Of a DNA stretch of 64,000 nucleotides, positions 24,765-35,965 are shown in pieces; positions within the stretch are counted from its first letter, which is position 1, and every line of letters begins with the position of its first letter. Position numbers and translations under genes: made by a program. The notes beneath the pieces were generated by a model. The model made no database searches. It saw only the letters and a program-made list of their open reading frames with translations, and was not told where the DNA came from. Origin of the DNA: Blastomyces gilchristii SLH14081 (lineage: Eukaryota > Ascomycota > Eurotiomycetes > Onygenales > Ajellomycetaceae); the NCBI RefSeq assembly GCF_000003855.2, contig NW_003101679.1, positions 1,858,016 to 1,922,015 of the forward strand. The letters run 5' to 3'.

Positions 24765-25297
24765 TATTATACTCTCAGTTATATCAAGACTCTGTTACAG
24801 TTTCATATAACTCATTGATTTCATGCAGATAATTTCATCTCATCTAAACTAGTTTTTAATCACTCTATAACATTATTCAGATATATTATAGAAAGATTTA
24901 ATTAATAAATATGAGAATCTTACTTCTATATAAGATTAGCAGATTACTCTTTCTTGATAATAAAACACTGCTGAGATATCACTCTGACTATTCTTACTCA
25001 TGAAATGAGAGAAGAGTATCTGCTTATTATCTATATAGAATAGCTAGATGCTGACTTCTTATTAAAGAAGTCAGTGATTCATTTTTCTTCTACTGAAATA
25101 TATACAAGAGTTACTATGTATCTCATACAATTTTCTTAGTATACTAAGTATCACATCTGTGATATTCTTACAATAACTCTGTAGTCTATGAGCTCACTAT
25201 TTAAGTAAGATAGTCAAGCTCACTTATACAGCTTCTTAAACAACTATCTCTACATAATATCACTGACTAGTCACCGCTTCAGCTCCGTCATGTTACA
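24765..25297 (+). repeat. G1 3' LTR
   Basis: 533 bp, aligns end to end with 2178-2710. It ends TGTTACA and is followed by the duplicated target taaac. Here the 5' ~110 bp are fully AT-converted while the last ~25 bp (CACCGCTTCAGCTCCGTC) are less damaged than in the 5' LTR. Confidence 0.88.
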
Positions 25298-25374
25298 TAA
25301 ACAGATAAATTCATATAGAATATAAAGAGATATTTTACAGAATTTTAAAATATATCAAGATAAAAATAGTTAAT

Positions 25375-25905
25375 AATTGATTTTAAATTGATTTTAAATT
25401 GATTCTGAATTGATTCTGAATTAATTATAGTAATAAAAATAGATTTAATCTATATATTTAAGTAATTAATAATTGATTGAAAATCAGTTGATAATCAATT
25501 CAGTATTATTATTAAATTCAAGAATAATTTCAGTATTAAATTGATTTTAAATTGATTTTGAATTAATTATAGTAATAAAAATAGATTTAATCTATATATT
25601 TAAGTAATTAATAATTGATTGAAAATCAGTTGATAATCAATTCAGTATTATTATTAAATTCAAGAATAATTTCAGTATTAAATTAATTTTGAATTGATTT
25701 TAAATTGATTCTGAATTAATTAATTATAGTAATAAAATAAATTCAATCTGTATATTTAAGTAATTAATAATTGATTGAAAATCAGTTAATAATTAATTCA
25801 GTGTAAATTATATAAATACTTACTTTATTATTAAATTCAAGAATAATTTCAGTATTAAATTGATTTTAAATTGATTTTGAATTGATTATAGAATTGATGG
25901 TAAAT
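25375..25905. repeat. AT-rich tandem repeat, about three units of 142-156 bp
   Basis: The segment gattgaaaatcagttgataa recurs at about 25475, 25617 and 25773 (last copy diverged), each preceded by runs of attgattttaaattgatt-type subrepeats. It lies just outside G1 on the COG3 side. No coding potential. Confidence 0.8.
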
Positions 25906-25997
25906 AATTAAGAAAGAAAGAGTGGTTTCAAATTACAAGAAAAGATGTATTGAGTGAGGTCAGATAGTGGCACGGGCCACATTTGCGAGGTCAGCTT

Positions 25998-26042
25998 ACA
26001 TAACGAGGTCAAGTGGCGCACTTAGCGAGGTCAAGTTTTCTG
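25998..26042. promoter_or_regulatory. Right arm of 45-bp inverted repeat; GAGGTCA array
   Basis: Reverse complement of 1999-2043. Four GAGGTCA copies in direct orientation lie in and next to it at 25956-25962, 25987-25993, 26005-26011 and 26027-26033, three of them within gCGAGGTCA. It is 280-370 bp upstream of the COG3 ATG in normal-GC sequence. Probable promoter element of the former shared FMP25-COG3 intergenic region (inference). 26043-26321 holds nothing else I can name. Confidence 0.5.
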
Positions 26043-26321
26043 CTTCCTGTGGAGGTCCGGGGATTGCGACGCGGGACATAGCTTACCTAATTTGACTTAA
26101 CTAGTGCTGGCGGCCCGCGCCGGCAGAATCACGAACCATCATATTGAGGAAACCAAGTTCATGGGAACTTGGCAGCTTGGTGTTCAGCTCACCAGGCAGC
26201 TAATATACTCCGCATTCCTCCACGATCCTACAGGCTTCTTAACTTGTAGAAGCTGTCTAAACTACGGCAGTGGAGCAGCAATGTGCTAGCCCGGCCGGCA
26301 ATCAAATAATTATGCTTCACT

Positions 26322-28950
26322 ATGACGTTTCAACCTGACAATCAACACCGGCATCCTGGCGCCCCAGCTTCACCCGCTGCCATGGGAGCGGGCGATGTGC
26401 TGGGGGCCTCCGTGAAAGAGGTTGAGAATGATGCTGAATTCGCCCGCTGGTATAGCTCCATTGAGAATGACCTGCTGGAGGCCAGCTACGAAGAATATCA
26501 GTATAGAAAACCAGCCTTCCCTATTTTCCTGTTTTGTGATGACGACAGAGTTAATAATTATTCTCTTGGACAGATCATGTCTTGATGAACTGCAAACTGC
26601 CAAATCGCATCTCGATTCTCTTTTAACCGATACTACCTCTACGCTGGATATCCTATCCAGTCTCTCTGAATGCTTCCAGTCCGTGGAGGCCCAAACGGCC
26701 GCCTTCCAGCAGCAATGCGAGGGCCTATTGTCGGCACAGATGCGCAGTTCGAAATTGGTGGAAGATATCCATGAGAATATACAGTACTATGACTTTTTGG
26801 ACCCCGTTTCGCGGAGACTCAATGCGCCGGGAGCAGGAAATTCCGTGCGAACAAAGGATTTCTCAGACATGTTGAAGAGGCTGGATGAGTGCTTGGATTA
26901 TATGCAGACTCATGTGGGTGTCTGTCCAATTTCTTCTTCGTTTTACGATGGTACTAATCCTAGAAGCCCGAACAAAAAGAATCAGATACATATAGGTCTC
27001 GCTACCGTCTTCTTTTAACCCGTGCCCTCACGTTAATTCGTGGTCATTTCGTGTCCACCCTGCGGGAGATATCTTCAGGGGTTGCAAAAAGAATCGCCGA
27101 CCGACAGCTCAACGACACAACTATGTCGGCTCTTCTTTATGCAAAATTTCGTGTCGGTGCGGCGGACTTAAAGGCAATCGGATTAGAAATACAAAAGCGA
27201 GCAGTCCCGCCAGTTGACCCTGAACAAGGAGCTGAAGCTGAATACCAAAGTTTACTTAACGAGCTCCATACTAGCTTTTCAGCTACGAGGGGCAAGCTTG
27301 TTATACCTGTATTACGGAAGAGGTTGAACGATATTTCCCAGGCCCCCAGCAGCTCAAAGGACCTAGTCGCATTTGCTCGGGCCAGCATCAGCTATATTCG
27401 TGGCATTTGTCTCGATGAGTTTGAGCTATGGGGACAATGGTTTCATGGTCAGCAAGGCCTTTACGATTTCCTGGAGGCTGTCTGCGAGCCCCTCTACGAT
27501 CATTTGAGACCGAGGATTATTCGTGAAACCAAACTTATCAAATTGTGCCAGCTCTGCTCACTCCTGCAAACGCGTTATTTGTCCGATCCCGAGGATGAGG
27601 GAGAGTTCGCTGACCCGACTCAACTTGACTTTTCCGTCTTAATTCAACCTGCGCTGGAGGACGCGCAAACCCGACTCGTCTTTCGTGCGCAGGCAATATT
27701 GCGAGATGAGATTGAGAAATATAAACCACGCGCCGAAGATCTTGATTACCCTGCTCGCAATCGAAACCTTCTATTACCGGGGTCAGAGAATAACAAGTCT
27801 CACGCAGTATCACACAGGAGATCATCGTCTATTGAACCGACCACCCCACTCCCGAAGATGCCAATGGTCGTCGACGAGGATACCGATTCACCCCAAGAAA
27901 AGTATCCGCGATGGGACTTTGATTCGGGAGCCGTATTTGAAGGATGGTACCCAACTTTGCGGACGGCGGTCTGGCTGCTTAGTCGCATCTATCGACTAGT
28001 GAACGTACGTTGAACAATTCAAATAAACCGTTTCCCCTACGCTGTACCTTGCATCCTGACCAAGTTATTTATCCCAGTCAACCGTTTTTGACGACCTAGC
28101 ACATCAAATCGTTCACCAAACCACCCTCTCCCTCCATGCAGCAAGCACTCAAATTTCTACAAAAACTTCTCCTACAGACGCCCAGTTATTCCTTATTAAA
28201 CATCTCCTCCTACTCAAACAACAAATTGTCGCCTTTGACATCGAATTCGTCAGCCCCGACATCTCTATCGACTTCTCCAGCGTGACGAACACGTTCTGGG
28301 AACTCCGGGAACGTGGCGGACTCTTCAACCCACGAAACCTCATGCGGCTACTTGGCGGCGGCCTACTTCCCCGTGTCGTAGAAAACATGCTCGACGCAAA
28401 AGTGGAACTAGACGGCAGATTGCGCACAGTAATTAACGACTTCACTAATTCCTTCAAGTCGAAAATGACCCAACCTCTGGCCTCTTTGGCGAAATCTACA
28501 AACCGAAGCGAATCGTATAGTAACGCCCTACGTCTTACGTGCAAAGCGATCGAGAAAGAAGTTCCAAACCTGCGACAAATTCTCGGTGAATATCTTGATG
28601 ACACGAGGACGAAAGAAACGCTTGTTGGCGCAGTGCAAGACTCTGTCATTCAGGCCTACGAGGACTTCTTCGATGGCTATACATTGACGCTTGAAGGAGG
28701 GAAACAGGGAGTCCATCACAGTAAACTTTCATCCATGGAGAAGGGTCGAATGGCTCAGGAAGACGGTGTGTGGGATGTGGATACATTTGCGGGGTGGAGT
28801 GAGGCTGTTTTCCGCGTTGGTGTTGCTGGGCTCGACTCCTCAGAGGTCGCAGCCGCGGAGCTGAGTGTGGAGGATGGTGATGTGAGGCGGGGCAGTGATG
28901 ATGTGTCGCCCAGCGAACGACAAAGGGCCAGCAGGAATGGAAGTTTATGA
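26322..28950 (+). CDS. COG3: Conserved oligomeric Golgi complex subunit 3 (Sec34-like)
   Basis: Four exons: 26322-26500, 26574-26913, 26964-28004, 28078-28950, predicting 810 aa. The introns have GT-AG ends (donors GTATAG, GTGGGT, GTACGT); the 2nd and 3rd have clear branch-like sequences TACTAATC and CCTGAC. All joins keep frame and restore the conserved reading ...EEYQ-SCLDELQ, ...MQTH-KPEQKES, ...YRLVN-STVFDD. Residues ~60-210 form the Sec34/Cog3 N-terminal domain (SIENDLLEASYEEY, then a helical region with KLVEDIHENIQYYDFLDP and TYRSRYRLLLTRALTLIR). Cog3 belongs to lobe A of the COG tethering complex, which handles retrograde vesicle traffic at the Golgi. The start is the first good ATG; an additional upstream exon is not excluded. 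The C-terminal ~90 residues are variable and low in conservation. Confidence 0.88.
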
Positions 28951-29585
28951 TAACTCATTATTGTCGCCACTCTGTGGTATATCGATGATAAGAAATTCTA
29001 CATGCCCGCTTCCTGCTTACCATTGGAAAATGGGTTTAATATACCTAGTGGTCTAACTATTTGCATATCATTCAGTATTAGCTTTCACTTCTTGTGGGAT
29101 TATATATATTTAGTAGATGAAAGCCTAACCTTCCGTAAAGTAAATATGTTACTTAAGATTAGTACGTCTGATAATATATATTGTGGTTCCGAATAATCTC
29201 CCTATCGCGAAACGCTACCATAGACTAGCCACAAGAACAGTTCGTTGTTTTCAGCCAAAAATAACACCAGTATCCAAGAGCTCCAGGCGTCAGATACCAT
29301 ATATAACCCTTCCCCAAGAATTAACCGAACACACCATCATCCATGTCCTTCAATTCAAAGCCAAAAAGTAAAGTCAAAAATATAGTAGGAGAAAAGAACA
29401 TAGAGGACATAACAAAAACTCAACGAACAAATGGAGGCGAAGATGAGCAGAAGTAAATATCACATTGTCAGAACAGCCTGCAGAGAGTGAATAATAATTA
29501 CGAGAATAACCGAAACATAGCTTACTGAATATATATAGGTATATATATATGTTTGTGTTTGTAAAATATGTGAACGGTTAGTTGT
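28951..29585. other. Convergent intergenic region between COG3 and BCK1
   Basis: 635 bp between two stop codons of genes that face each other. AT-moderate, with a short (TA)n stretch near 29530-29555. No gene or repeat recognised; expected to hold the two 3' UTRs. Confidence 0.6.
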
Positions 29586-29789
29586 CTAGAGAACATGTCG
29601 AATCTTCGCATGCAGCTCGGTATCCAGGAAGTTGTAATGCGGGTCAGCCTTGCAGAAAGGATGTTGGAAGAGCAAAGTTTCCCGCAGTCGGGCGTTCGAA
29701 AGTGTCACTAATAAAAAATTTAATAAAGTGAAGTGGCCATCATCAGTGTCCGTACTCGCTTGAAATGGGAGGGCGTCCGGCGAAAGGGG

Positions 29790-29835
<46 letters not shown>

Positions 29836-32800
29836 AATCTTTACAAGAGAAAGGAGGCAAAAGGCAAAAGGAGACTTACATAGTGAAGCAATCATACATG
29901 AAAGCAAGTGCTTCCGGTGTGATTTCCATAGACACATCGTCAGGGATTGGAGGGGCCTGGTTCAAACTTCCAAGCTTGAAAATAGCTCCGATCGCCTCTT
30001 CTTTACTCCAAGGCCGCCGGCCCGCGAACATCTCCAGGACGACACAGCCAAGCGACCAAATGTCCACCTTTGCACTATAGCCTTGACCTTGTGATTGTAC
30101 AACTTCTGGCGCCATCCAGAATACCGAGCCTTGCATCGAATTAGTAACGTCATTCCCATAAATATTGTCTGTTTTCTTTGATATGCCGAAGTCGGAAATT
30201 TTGCAGGTGCCGTCGAGGTCGAGAAGGATATTGTCGGCTTTAAGGTCTCGATGAAGAATGCCTTGGTCATGAAGGTATGCCAGCCCGCTCAAGACCTGGC
30301 GCGTGAGAGACTTGACGACACTTTCTTCGAACTTGCCGTGCTTGCGAAGACAACTCCCGATAGATCCACCCGGGATATATTCGAGATAGATGGAAATCGA
30401 CAACTCGCCGCGCTCGCATCCAAGATACTGAACAATATTAGGGTGTTCGAGATGCTGCATAGTATCTATTTCTTGATTGAGTGCAGAAACCATCTCTTTC
30501 ATTTTATCTTTGTCATAACCGGCAGCTTTTTGGCTCACTTCAACTTGTTTTACTGCCAAGATATCTCCGTTATCTGCATTGATACCAAGATAGACCCTAC
30601 CATACGTTCCTTTGCCGATAAGTTGACCTCGAATGATACGGAAAGTGGCTTGTCTCTGAGGCAGCTTATTTTGAGATCCCGAGTGGGGTGGGAGCGGAAC
30701 TGGATGCTCGCTCAGTCGACTTCCAGGTTTGACCTGCAGAATCTTCGCGCCAAACATCTTGGTACTCTTGCGTCGAAGAAGTGCGCCTGATTTAGCATTG
30801 GAAGCAGTTATGCTTTGGTTTCTATGAATTTGGTGGGCACCCTTTGCAACTTCACGAATCGATTTCATGCGGGTTAGTCCACCACCTTGGGATCGAGTAA
30901 TATTCCGTTGTGCAACGCTATTAATTGTGCTCTTTGCCTTCAAGGTGGACTCATCTGAACCCAGGGTGTCTGTGCTATCCTGAGCCATTATAGAATCAAG
31001 GGTGCTGTGCGTAGCTGTGCTTCGCAACGCCTGATTGTCAGGCTCTGAGCCGATGGTAGGTCCAGGGCGAGTCGGCGACATCGGCGGTGACATCACGCTG
31101 CCTTCCACATACGGTTCATCAAGATCGACATCGGGGAAGTAGTCATCTAAATGTTCTATCATACCCTCCACAGGAGGCCTACTTGCCCAGATGTCATCTC
31201 GGACAAATGATTCGCGACGGTTGAACCAAGAGGCCTCTGGTGAATCTGACGAGCCATTCTCAGGGTTGAACCCTTCATTCTCCACACCTTGTTCGTTGAC
31301 TGTGCTTCGAGTGGACGGCGTATTGGATGTTTCTCCAGGACTCGGAGATTTGAAGCTTACAGACATCCCTTTGGTTCCTCGCGAACCGGTATTGACAGTG
31401 AGAGCAGGTTTTGTAGACCGACCTTGGCTACCTCCGCGGTTGTTCGTCGGTGCTTTAACTGTCTTTGACTGCGCCCCGCCCTTCGCACTAGCTAATGGTA
31501 TCGCAAATAGACCCTCATCCGAATCCTCATCCGAATCATCTTCAGGCGCTTGGGCTTTCGCGAAAGACACTTCGGTTTCCTGGAAATCGAAATCCGGACC
31601 AATTGACTTCCTCTTCTCTGCCGAATGAGTGTTGACTTTCGCCGGACTAACGGAAGAAGAACCATCAAGGCCTGTGGCAGGTAGAGGCTTCTTCATGTCT
31701 TCAGGATGTTTCGTACGCCCTTCCGCATCATACTGAGGCACTGTAAAAGTGGTATTGCCCTTTCCACGGCTGAAAAAGGGTACTTTGGGGGAAGATGAAG
31801 GAGTGGTTCGGCGCCCATCACCACTGTTGAAATCGACAGACTGCATTGAACGACCCTTTCCGGAAACAGGCTCAGATGCAGAGAGTGGGGAGCGGCCAGA
31901 GGCGGCAGCTTGGCTGGCGAAAGGTTTCCCAATAGCACTAGAGACTTTTCCAATTCCGGCCAAGGCTGCTCCAAGCCCATCACTTAATCCAGGCGAGGCT
32001 GTACTGGCAGTTGATGTCCACGGTTTTTCTCCACGTTCTTCAGATATCTGTTCAGCAGAGCTGCGCTTCGCACGATCAGTGCTATCATGACCTCTGATAG
32101 GGCGGTCGCCAGGTTTTCTGCTCAAAGAATTGACCTTAGAAAGCGTGCTCGACTCCGACGGTGCCGATGGGGGTTTTCGTAATGGAACTAGGTTATCTGT
32201 TTTTTTATCTTCATATGGAGAAAGTCGAGGGGAATCAAAATCTATTACACCATCACGCCTTATAGACACCTTAGGCGAATCTTTATACTGCTGATTTTCT
32301 TGTCTTGATTGTAGATAAATTTTCTGCTTTCGTTCGGCTTCTCGTCGGTATTCTTCATGCGCTGATAATATTGATGCTTCTCTACCTTCCATATCTATCT
32401 CGCTAGCCTGGCCTTTATCACCAAATGAAGGTCGAGATTGAGATTGGAACTGGTCATAAGGGAAGGATTTGGTAGTATTAAGCTTCATCCCCGGCTGGGA
32501 TCTATGAGAGGGCGATGTAGCTCCCATATAGTGCCGAGCCTCATCGTCCGCCATATTCCGAGATAAACGGGTGCGCTCAGCCAAAGAAAGACCCAAACCA
32601 GTTGGCTGGGTCACCGGTGCAGACGCCGCAGATAAATTAGCGAGGTGAACGAAAAATTTCAAAGTGCCTTGGGCATCTGATTTTGTCCTGCGATTCACGA
32701 CCAACATCGTATCACTAAGCGGCTCCTCGTGGGTGATTTGACCAGGTTCCGTAAGATAGATCAAAGCACTTCCAGGGTCTTTGATCCCTAGGCTATTACA

Positions 32801-34729
32801 AATGGTAGCTCGTAGTGTGTCCGCAGCATCCACATCCGTTAGATCTATCAATCGGTAATTCCATCCATCAGGAGTAGCCAAGGCGAATCGTCTCTGGGGC
32901 ATGTTGTTTGTGGCTTTTCGAGGCCGTGATTGGACCTTATCATAATCAGAAACGGAAGAACACGGTCGTTCACTCAAGGACATATCGCTGCCATTGAACC
33001 CTGGTTTCATAAACACAGAAGTTGGCGGTGGGTTACGTGTGCCCACTGGACTCGTAGGCGAATCTGCATATATTTCCTCTGGAGATGGATGCATCGAATC
33101 GGTGCCCTTCTTCCATTTCAATTTATGAAAAAATCCTTTGCCGTGTTCCTTAGGCAATGATTCACCCAGTCCTTGGCGTGTTCCTTGTTCTTGTGGTGAT
33201 GGTCCTTGCCCATTTTTCTTGGGATCATTTTGTCTACAAGCTCCTTGGCCACCAAGGAAGCCTTGGGATGAGAAACCTCGGCTCATCATGGAGTCAGAAC
33301 TATGGCGCTTATCACATCTTCCATTGGCTTCTCCGGAGAATGGGACATATTCTTGGTGCGCCATCGTGACAAAATGTTGTGCAGGACTTCCGCTCTGAGG
33401 ATTATCTTCTGAAGTCAGCGGTATGCCATTGTCGCTTGACGCAGAGGGGCTATGCCCTCGCCGCCCATCCAGCATTCCAAAAACGCTTCGAGAAAAGTCC
33501 GAACGAGAGTCCTGAATCGGTAATTCAGGACGTTGGCCAGAGTACTGTTTTTGAGCCGAATTGGGTGTTGCTCTAGCTGCATATTGCTGACCTGGGCTGC
33601 TTTCAGCGGTTCCAGAACTGTAGCTTGGGAATGAATCCCGTCCTAAATTAGGCGAATTTTCTAACCCATCGTCCGTGGATGCACTGGGTAGCATTTGACT
33701 GTCATAGTATCTAGTACCCAGGCTCGCAGATTCCGAACTTCCTTGATCAGCAATTTTCTTAATTAAATTCCGCATCCTCTTTCCCTCCTCTCGTTCCCTT
33801 GTCTTATCCCACCCAGTGCCGCTCTTTATGCATTCCTTGGCAAGCTGAGGATATACCACTTTGTGCATCTTACTTAGGTGGCTTCTACCATCTGAACGAT
33901 TGCCCAGTTCCACGAAACTAGCGCCGTACAGGTCTAACGCCCGAAAGGTCTCCTGCCAATCGTTGGAAAATCCATTTTGTGCAAGCCACAGTAGTACACG
34001 ATCGAGAGGCCATCTTTCATCGGCTTCCTGGACCGTCATGCCGCCGACTGAATATTCATTTTTTGTCTGGCCAGAATTGTCGCGTTGCGGGTTATGTAAA
34101 GTGGCGGTTGGTGGCCCTGGAGAAAGGGGATCCTGGTGGTCGCGCAACGGAAGGTTTAATTGATGTGACCGATTCCCTGCAGTACTCTGTAGAGTTCCAT
34201 CATGATATGTTGGATTAGAAACGTGCCTTGCGCTTTCCGTCTCAATAGGATATCCGTATTGCTCTGGACGCCCATACGCCTCTTGTGGATCGTGGGTGAA
34301 GAGCGGAGGAATCCCAACGCCAGGGCCAAACGATTCGCCCCCTGGAATATACGTCGCGGATGTGAGAGGGTGTGTCTCACTACCTATTGATCGAGAAGGA
34401 ATGGATAAAGGGGCCGGCTGATGGCGAGAACGTGTAGCACTGTACGCTAAATAGGGGTTTTGAGATTGGTTGGAAGAAAGTAAAGGGGGAGGGGGCGGGG
34501 GAAATTGTTGAGCCATTGCTTGATGCCTCGCCCATCCTTGTTGCCATCCCGGCTGTACTGTATAGGTTGTACCTGGTGGGGGACCGGGAGGAGGTGGAGG
34601 GACAAGACCGTGTCCTGAGTGGGGCATGCGAGGGGGGGGTGGAGGGAATGGCATCATATGCGTCGCTGCACTAGACTGTGAGATGTGAGGCGGCGGCGCT
34701 GGTATGTACTGTTGCCGTTGACCATCCAT
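29586..34729 (-). CDS. BCK1: MAP kinase kinase kinase of the cell-wall-integrity pathway (BCK1/bckA), apparent frameshift in last exon
   Basis: Exon 1 is 34729-29880 (1616 codons + 2 nt), intron 29879-29708 (GTAAGT...TTATTAG), last exon 29707-29586. The start is the ATG at 34727-34729, with A at -3 and G at +4; only a GTG lies upstream in frame. Order: Pro-rich N-terminus; SAM-like region ~240-310 (WPLDRVLLWLAQNGF); Ser-rich linker; ubiquitin-fold/Ras-binding-like region ~630-715 (RRFALATPDGWNYRL); kinase from ~1364 with GKGTYGRVYLG, AVK, HRDLKADN, DFG and GSVFWMAPE, all key residues present. This fits Bck1 (Pkc1 to Bck1 to Mkk to Slt2). The last exon begins in the expected frame (DTFERPTA) but the conserved end (ETLLFQHPF...) is in the +1 frame because of one extra G in a GGG at about 29683-29686; unshifted reading stops at 29644-29646. 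Confidence 0.88.
29790..29834. repeat. 45-bp homopolymer A run inside the BCK1 intron
   Basis: 45 consecutive A on the plus strand, i.e. poly(T) in the BCK1 pre-mRNA, between donor (29879) and acceptor (29708) of the 172-nt intron and upstream of the branch region. Length is likely unreliable in a draft assembly. Confidence 0.9.
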
Positions 34730-35378
34730 GATGCGGCCCACAATGCCTTCTCTGACTTAATTGATTATGTCCTAAAAGGTTCGACGCGACGGAGTCATGA
34801 TTGGCAACAGTAGGAAACTTTGTTGGTATCTCATGCATTAAATGGTCCGAGAGTTGCGGTGTGTTATATGAGCGAAGATGAAGCCAATTTTTAGGGGTTT
34901 TCTCTAGGGAAGGCGAGGGGAAGCGCCGACAGGTTGTCGAATGTTGCGCGGATCCGCGCAGGCCGGGCGTTGAAATGGTTAACGAGTGACTTTCCTAGTC
35001 TCGATCGCTTAAAATGAATGAAGAATGTCGGCAGCACAGGCCAATACAATTTCTCTTAACGAAAAAATGAGGAAGTTGGGAAAATGTATCGAATGGTGGG
35101 GAAAGACTGATCGTGATGTTCCAGAGGGGCAAGCTATCAAGATGCAAAACGGCTACACAAAAATTAGCAAAATATCCCCAGTATGGTAATGGTATATAGG
35201 CAAAATATTAACAACCACGAGAGCTCAACGTGAACACATACATTTCCCCAGAGAAGCAAAGCCGGAGCTGAAACAGCGGGGATGCGATCGTCGACGACGT
35301 AAGCGCGGGAACCTCGAGGGCTAATTGCGGCACTGAAAGGGCAAGAAGAGATATCACAGAATTAAAGCAAGAACAACA
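34730..35378. other. BCK1 upstream region
   Basis: Probable 5' UTR and promoter of BCK1. No transposon damage, no long frame, no motif I can name with confidence. Confidence 0.5.
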
Positions 35379-35669
35379 CTATGGCCACCTCAGGGAATTA
35401 ATCGTCCTAATGGTCCTGGTAATTCTGAGTGATGAAGCGTGGGCATCGCAGGTGGTTGTCTCATCTGCCTCCTTATGCTCTGCCTCAAATGCGGTTCCGA
35501 CCAGTCCACGTGATGCCAACAACAAAGCAGCAGCGTACGCAGTAAACCATCCGTCGGCGGTTGCGATCTTGCGCTGTCGACACCCACCAACCGACAACCG
35601 CGCTTTTAATTCCGTAGCGCCATCCCAATAGCGAGAAAGACGATCGCAAGAGTCTTCCTTGGTCATCAT
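35379..35669 (-). CDS. Hypothetical small protein, doubtful
   Basis: 96-codon frame. The ATG pair at 35664-35669 is preceded in transcript sense by an A-rich stretch (acacaaaaaagacATGATG) that resembles a fungal 5' leader with a good start context. The product (MTKEDSCDRLSRYWDG...) has a short hydrophobic segment (WFTAYAAALLLASR). No family recognised. It could equally be chance or an upstream piece of a decayed locus, as the next kilobase holds two gene remnants. Confidence 0.25.
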   Translation of the reverse strand: MMTKEDSCDRLSRYWDGATELKARLSVGGCRQRKIATADGWFTAYAAALLLASRGLVGTAFEAEHKEADETTTCDAHASSLRITRTIRTINSLRWP

Positions 35670-35965
35670 GTCTTTTTTGTGTTGTTATGGTGGAAACGTC
35701 GCACCGGCTTGAGACAGACCAGACACACTTGGATTTCCCACTACAGCTACGCAGTACGTTTAGGCGCCCGAGACAGACTGAGCCCGACAGGGTTTCAGTG
35801 AGGTTTTGTTCGATACTTCAACATGACTCCTTGGGGAACGCTCGCAATGTGGTGTCTGGGCGTCCCTGTAGGCATCGGGGTAAGCATTTAACAGTAAAGC
35901 CATGAACCCGTCTTTATGCCTGCTGACCATCTTCCTGTCCCTGTGGGCCCCCATGGTTGTGGTGC

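Larger units (their letters stand above)
2178..25297 (+). mobile_element. Gypsy-type LTR retrotransposon G1, complete but mutated, split by two LINEs
   Basis: Bounded by two 533-bp direct LTRs (2178-2710 and 24765-25297) and a 5-bp duplication taaac (2173-2177 and 25298-25302). Removing LINE A, LINE B and their target duplications leaves about 7.8 kb. Internal order is gag, protease, reverse transcriptase, RNase H, integrase, then about 2.1 kb of unassigned sequence before the 3' LTR. No frame is intact. LTR differences are mostly C-to-T and G-to-A, as expected from RIP-like mutation. The second family member G2 (51706-59623) gives the uninterrupted sequence at both LINE insertion points, confirming the nesting. 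G1 landed between the divergent genes FMP25 and COG3. Confidence 0.88.

Noticed and set aside
25375..25905. CRISPR-like array
   Set aside because: Eukaryotic sequence; the units are contiguous ~150-bp tandem repeats without unique spacers.
26104..26289. 61-codon frame upstream of COG3
   Set aside because: No family resemblance and no sensible splice link to COG3 exon 1; lies in a normal promoter interval.
29790..29834. Long A run as the tail of a processed pseudogene or retroelement
   Set aside because: It lies within a well-supported BCK1 intron, with no target duplication or retroelement sequence beside it.
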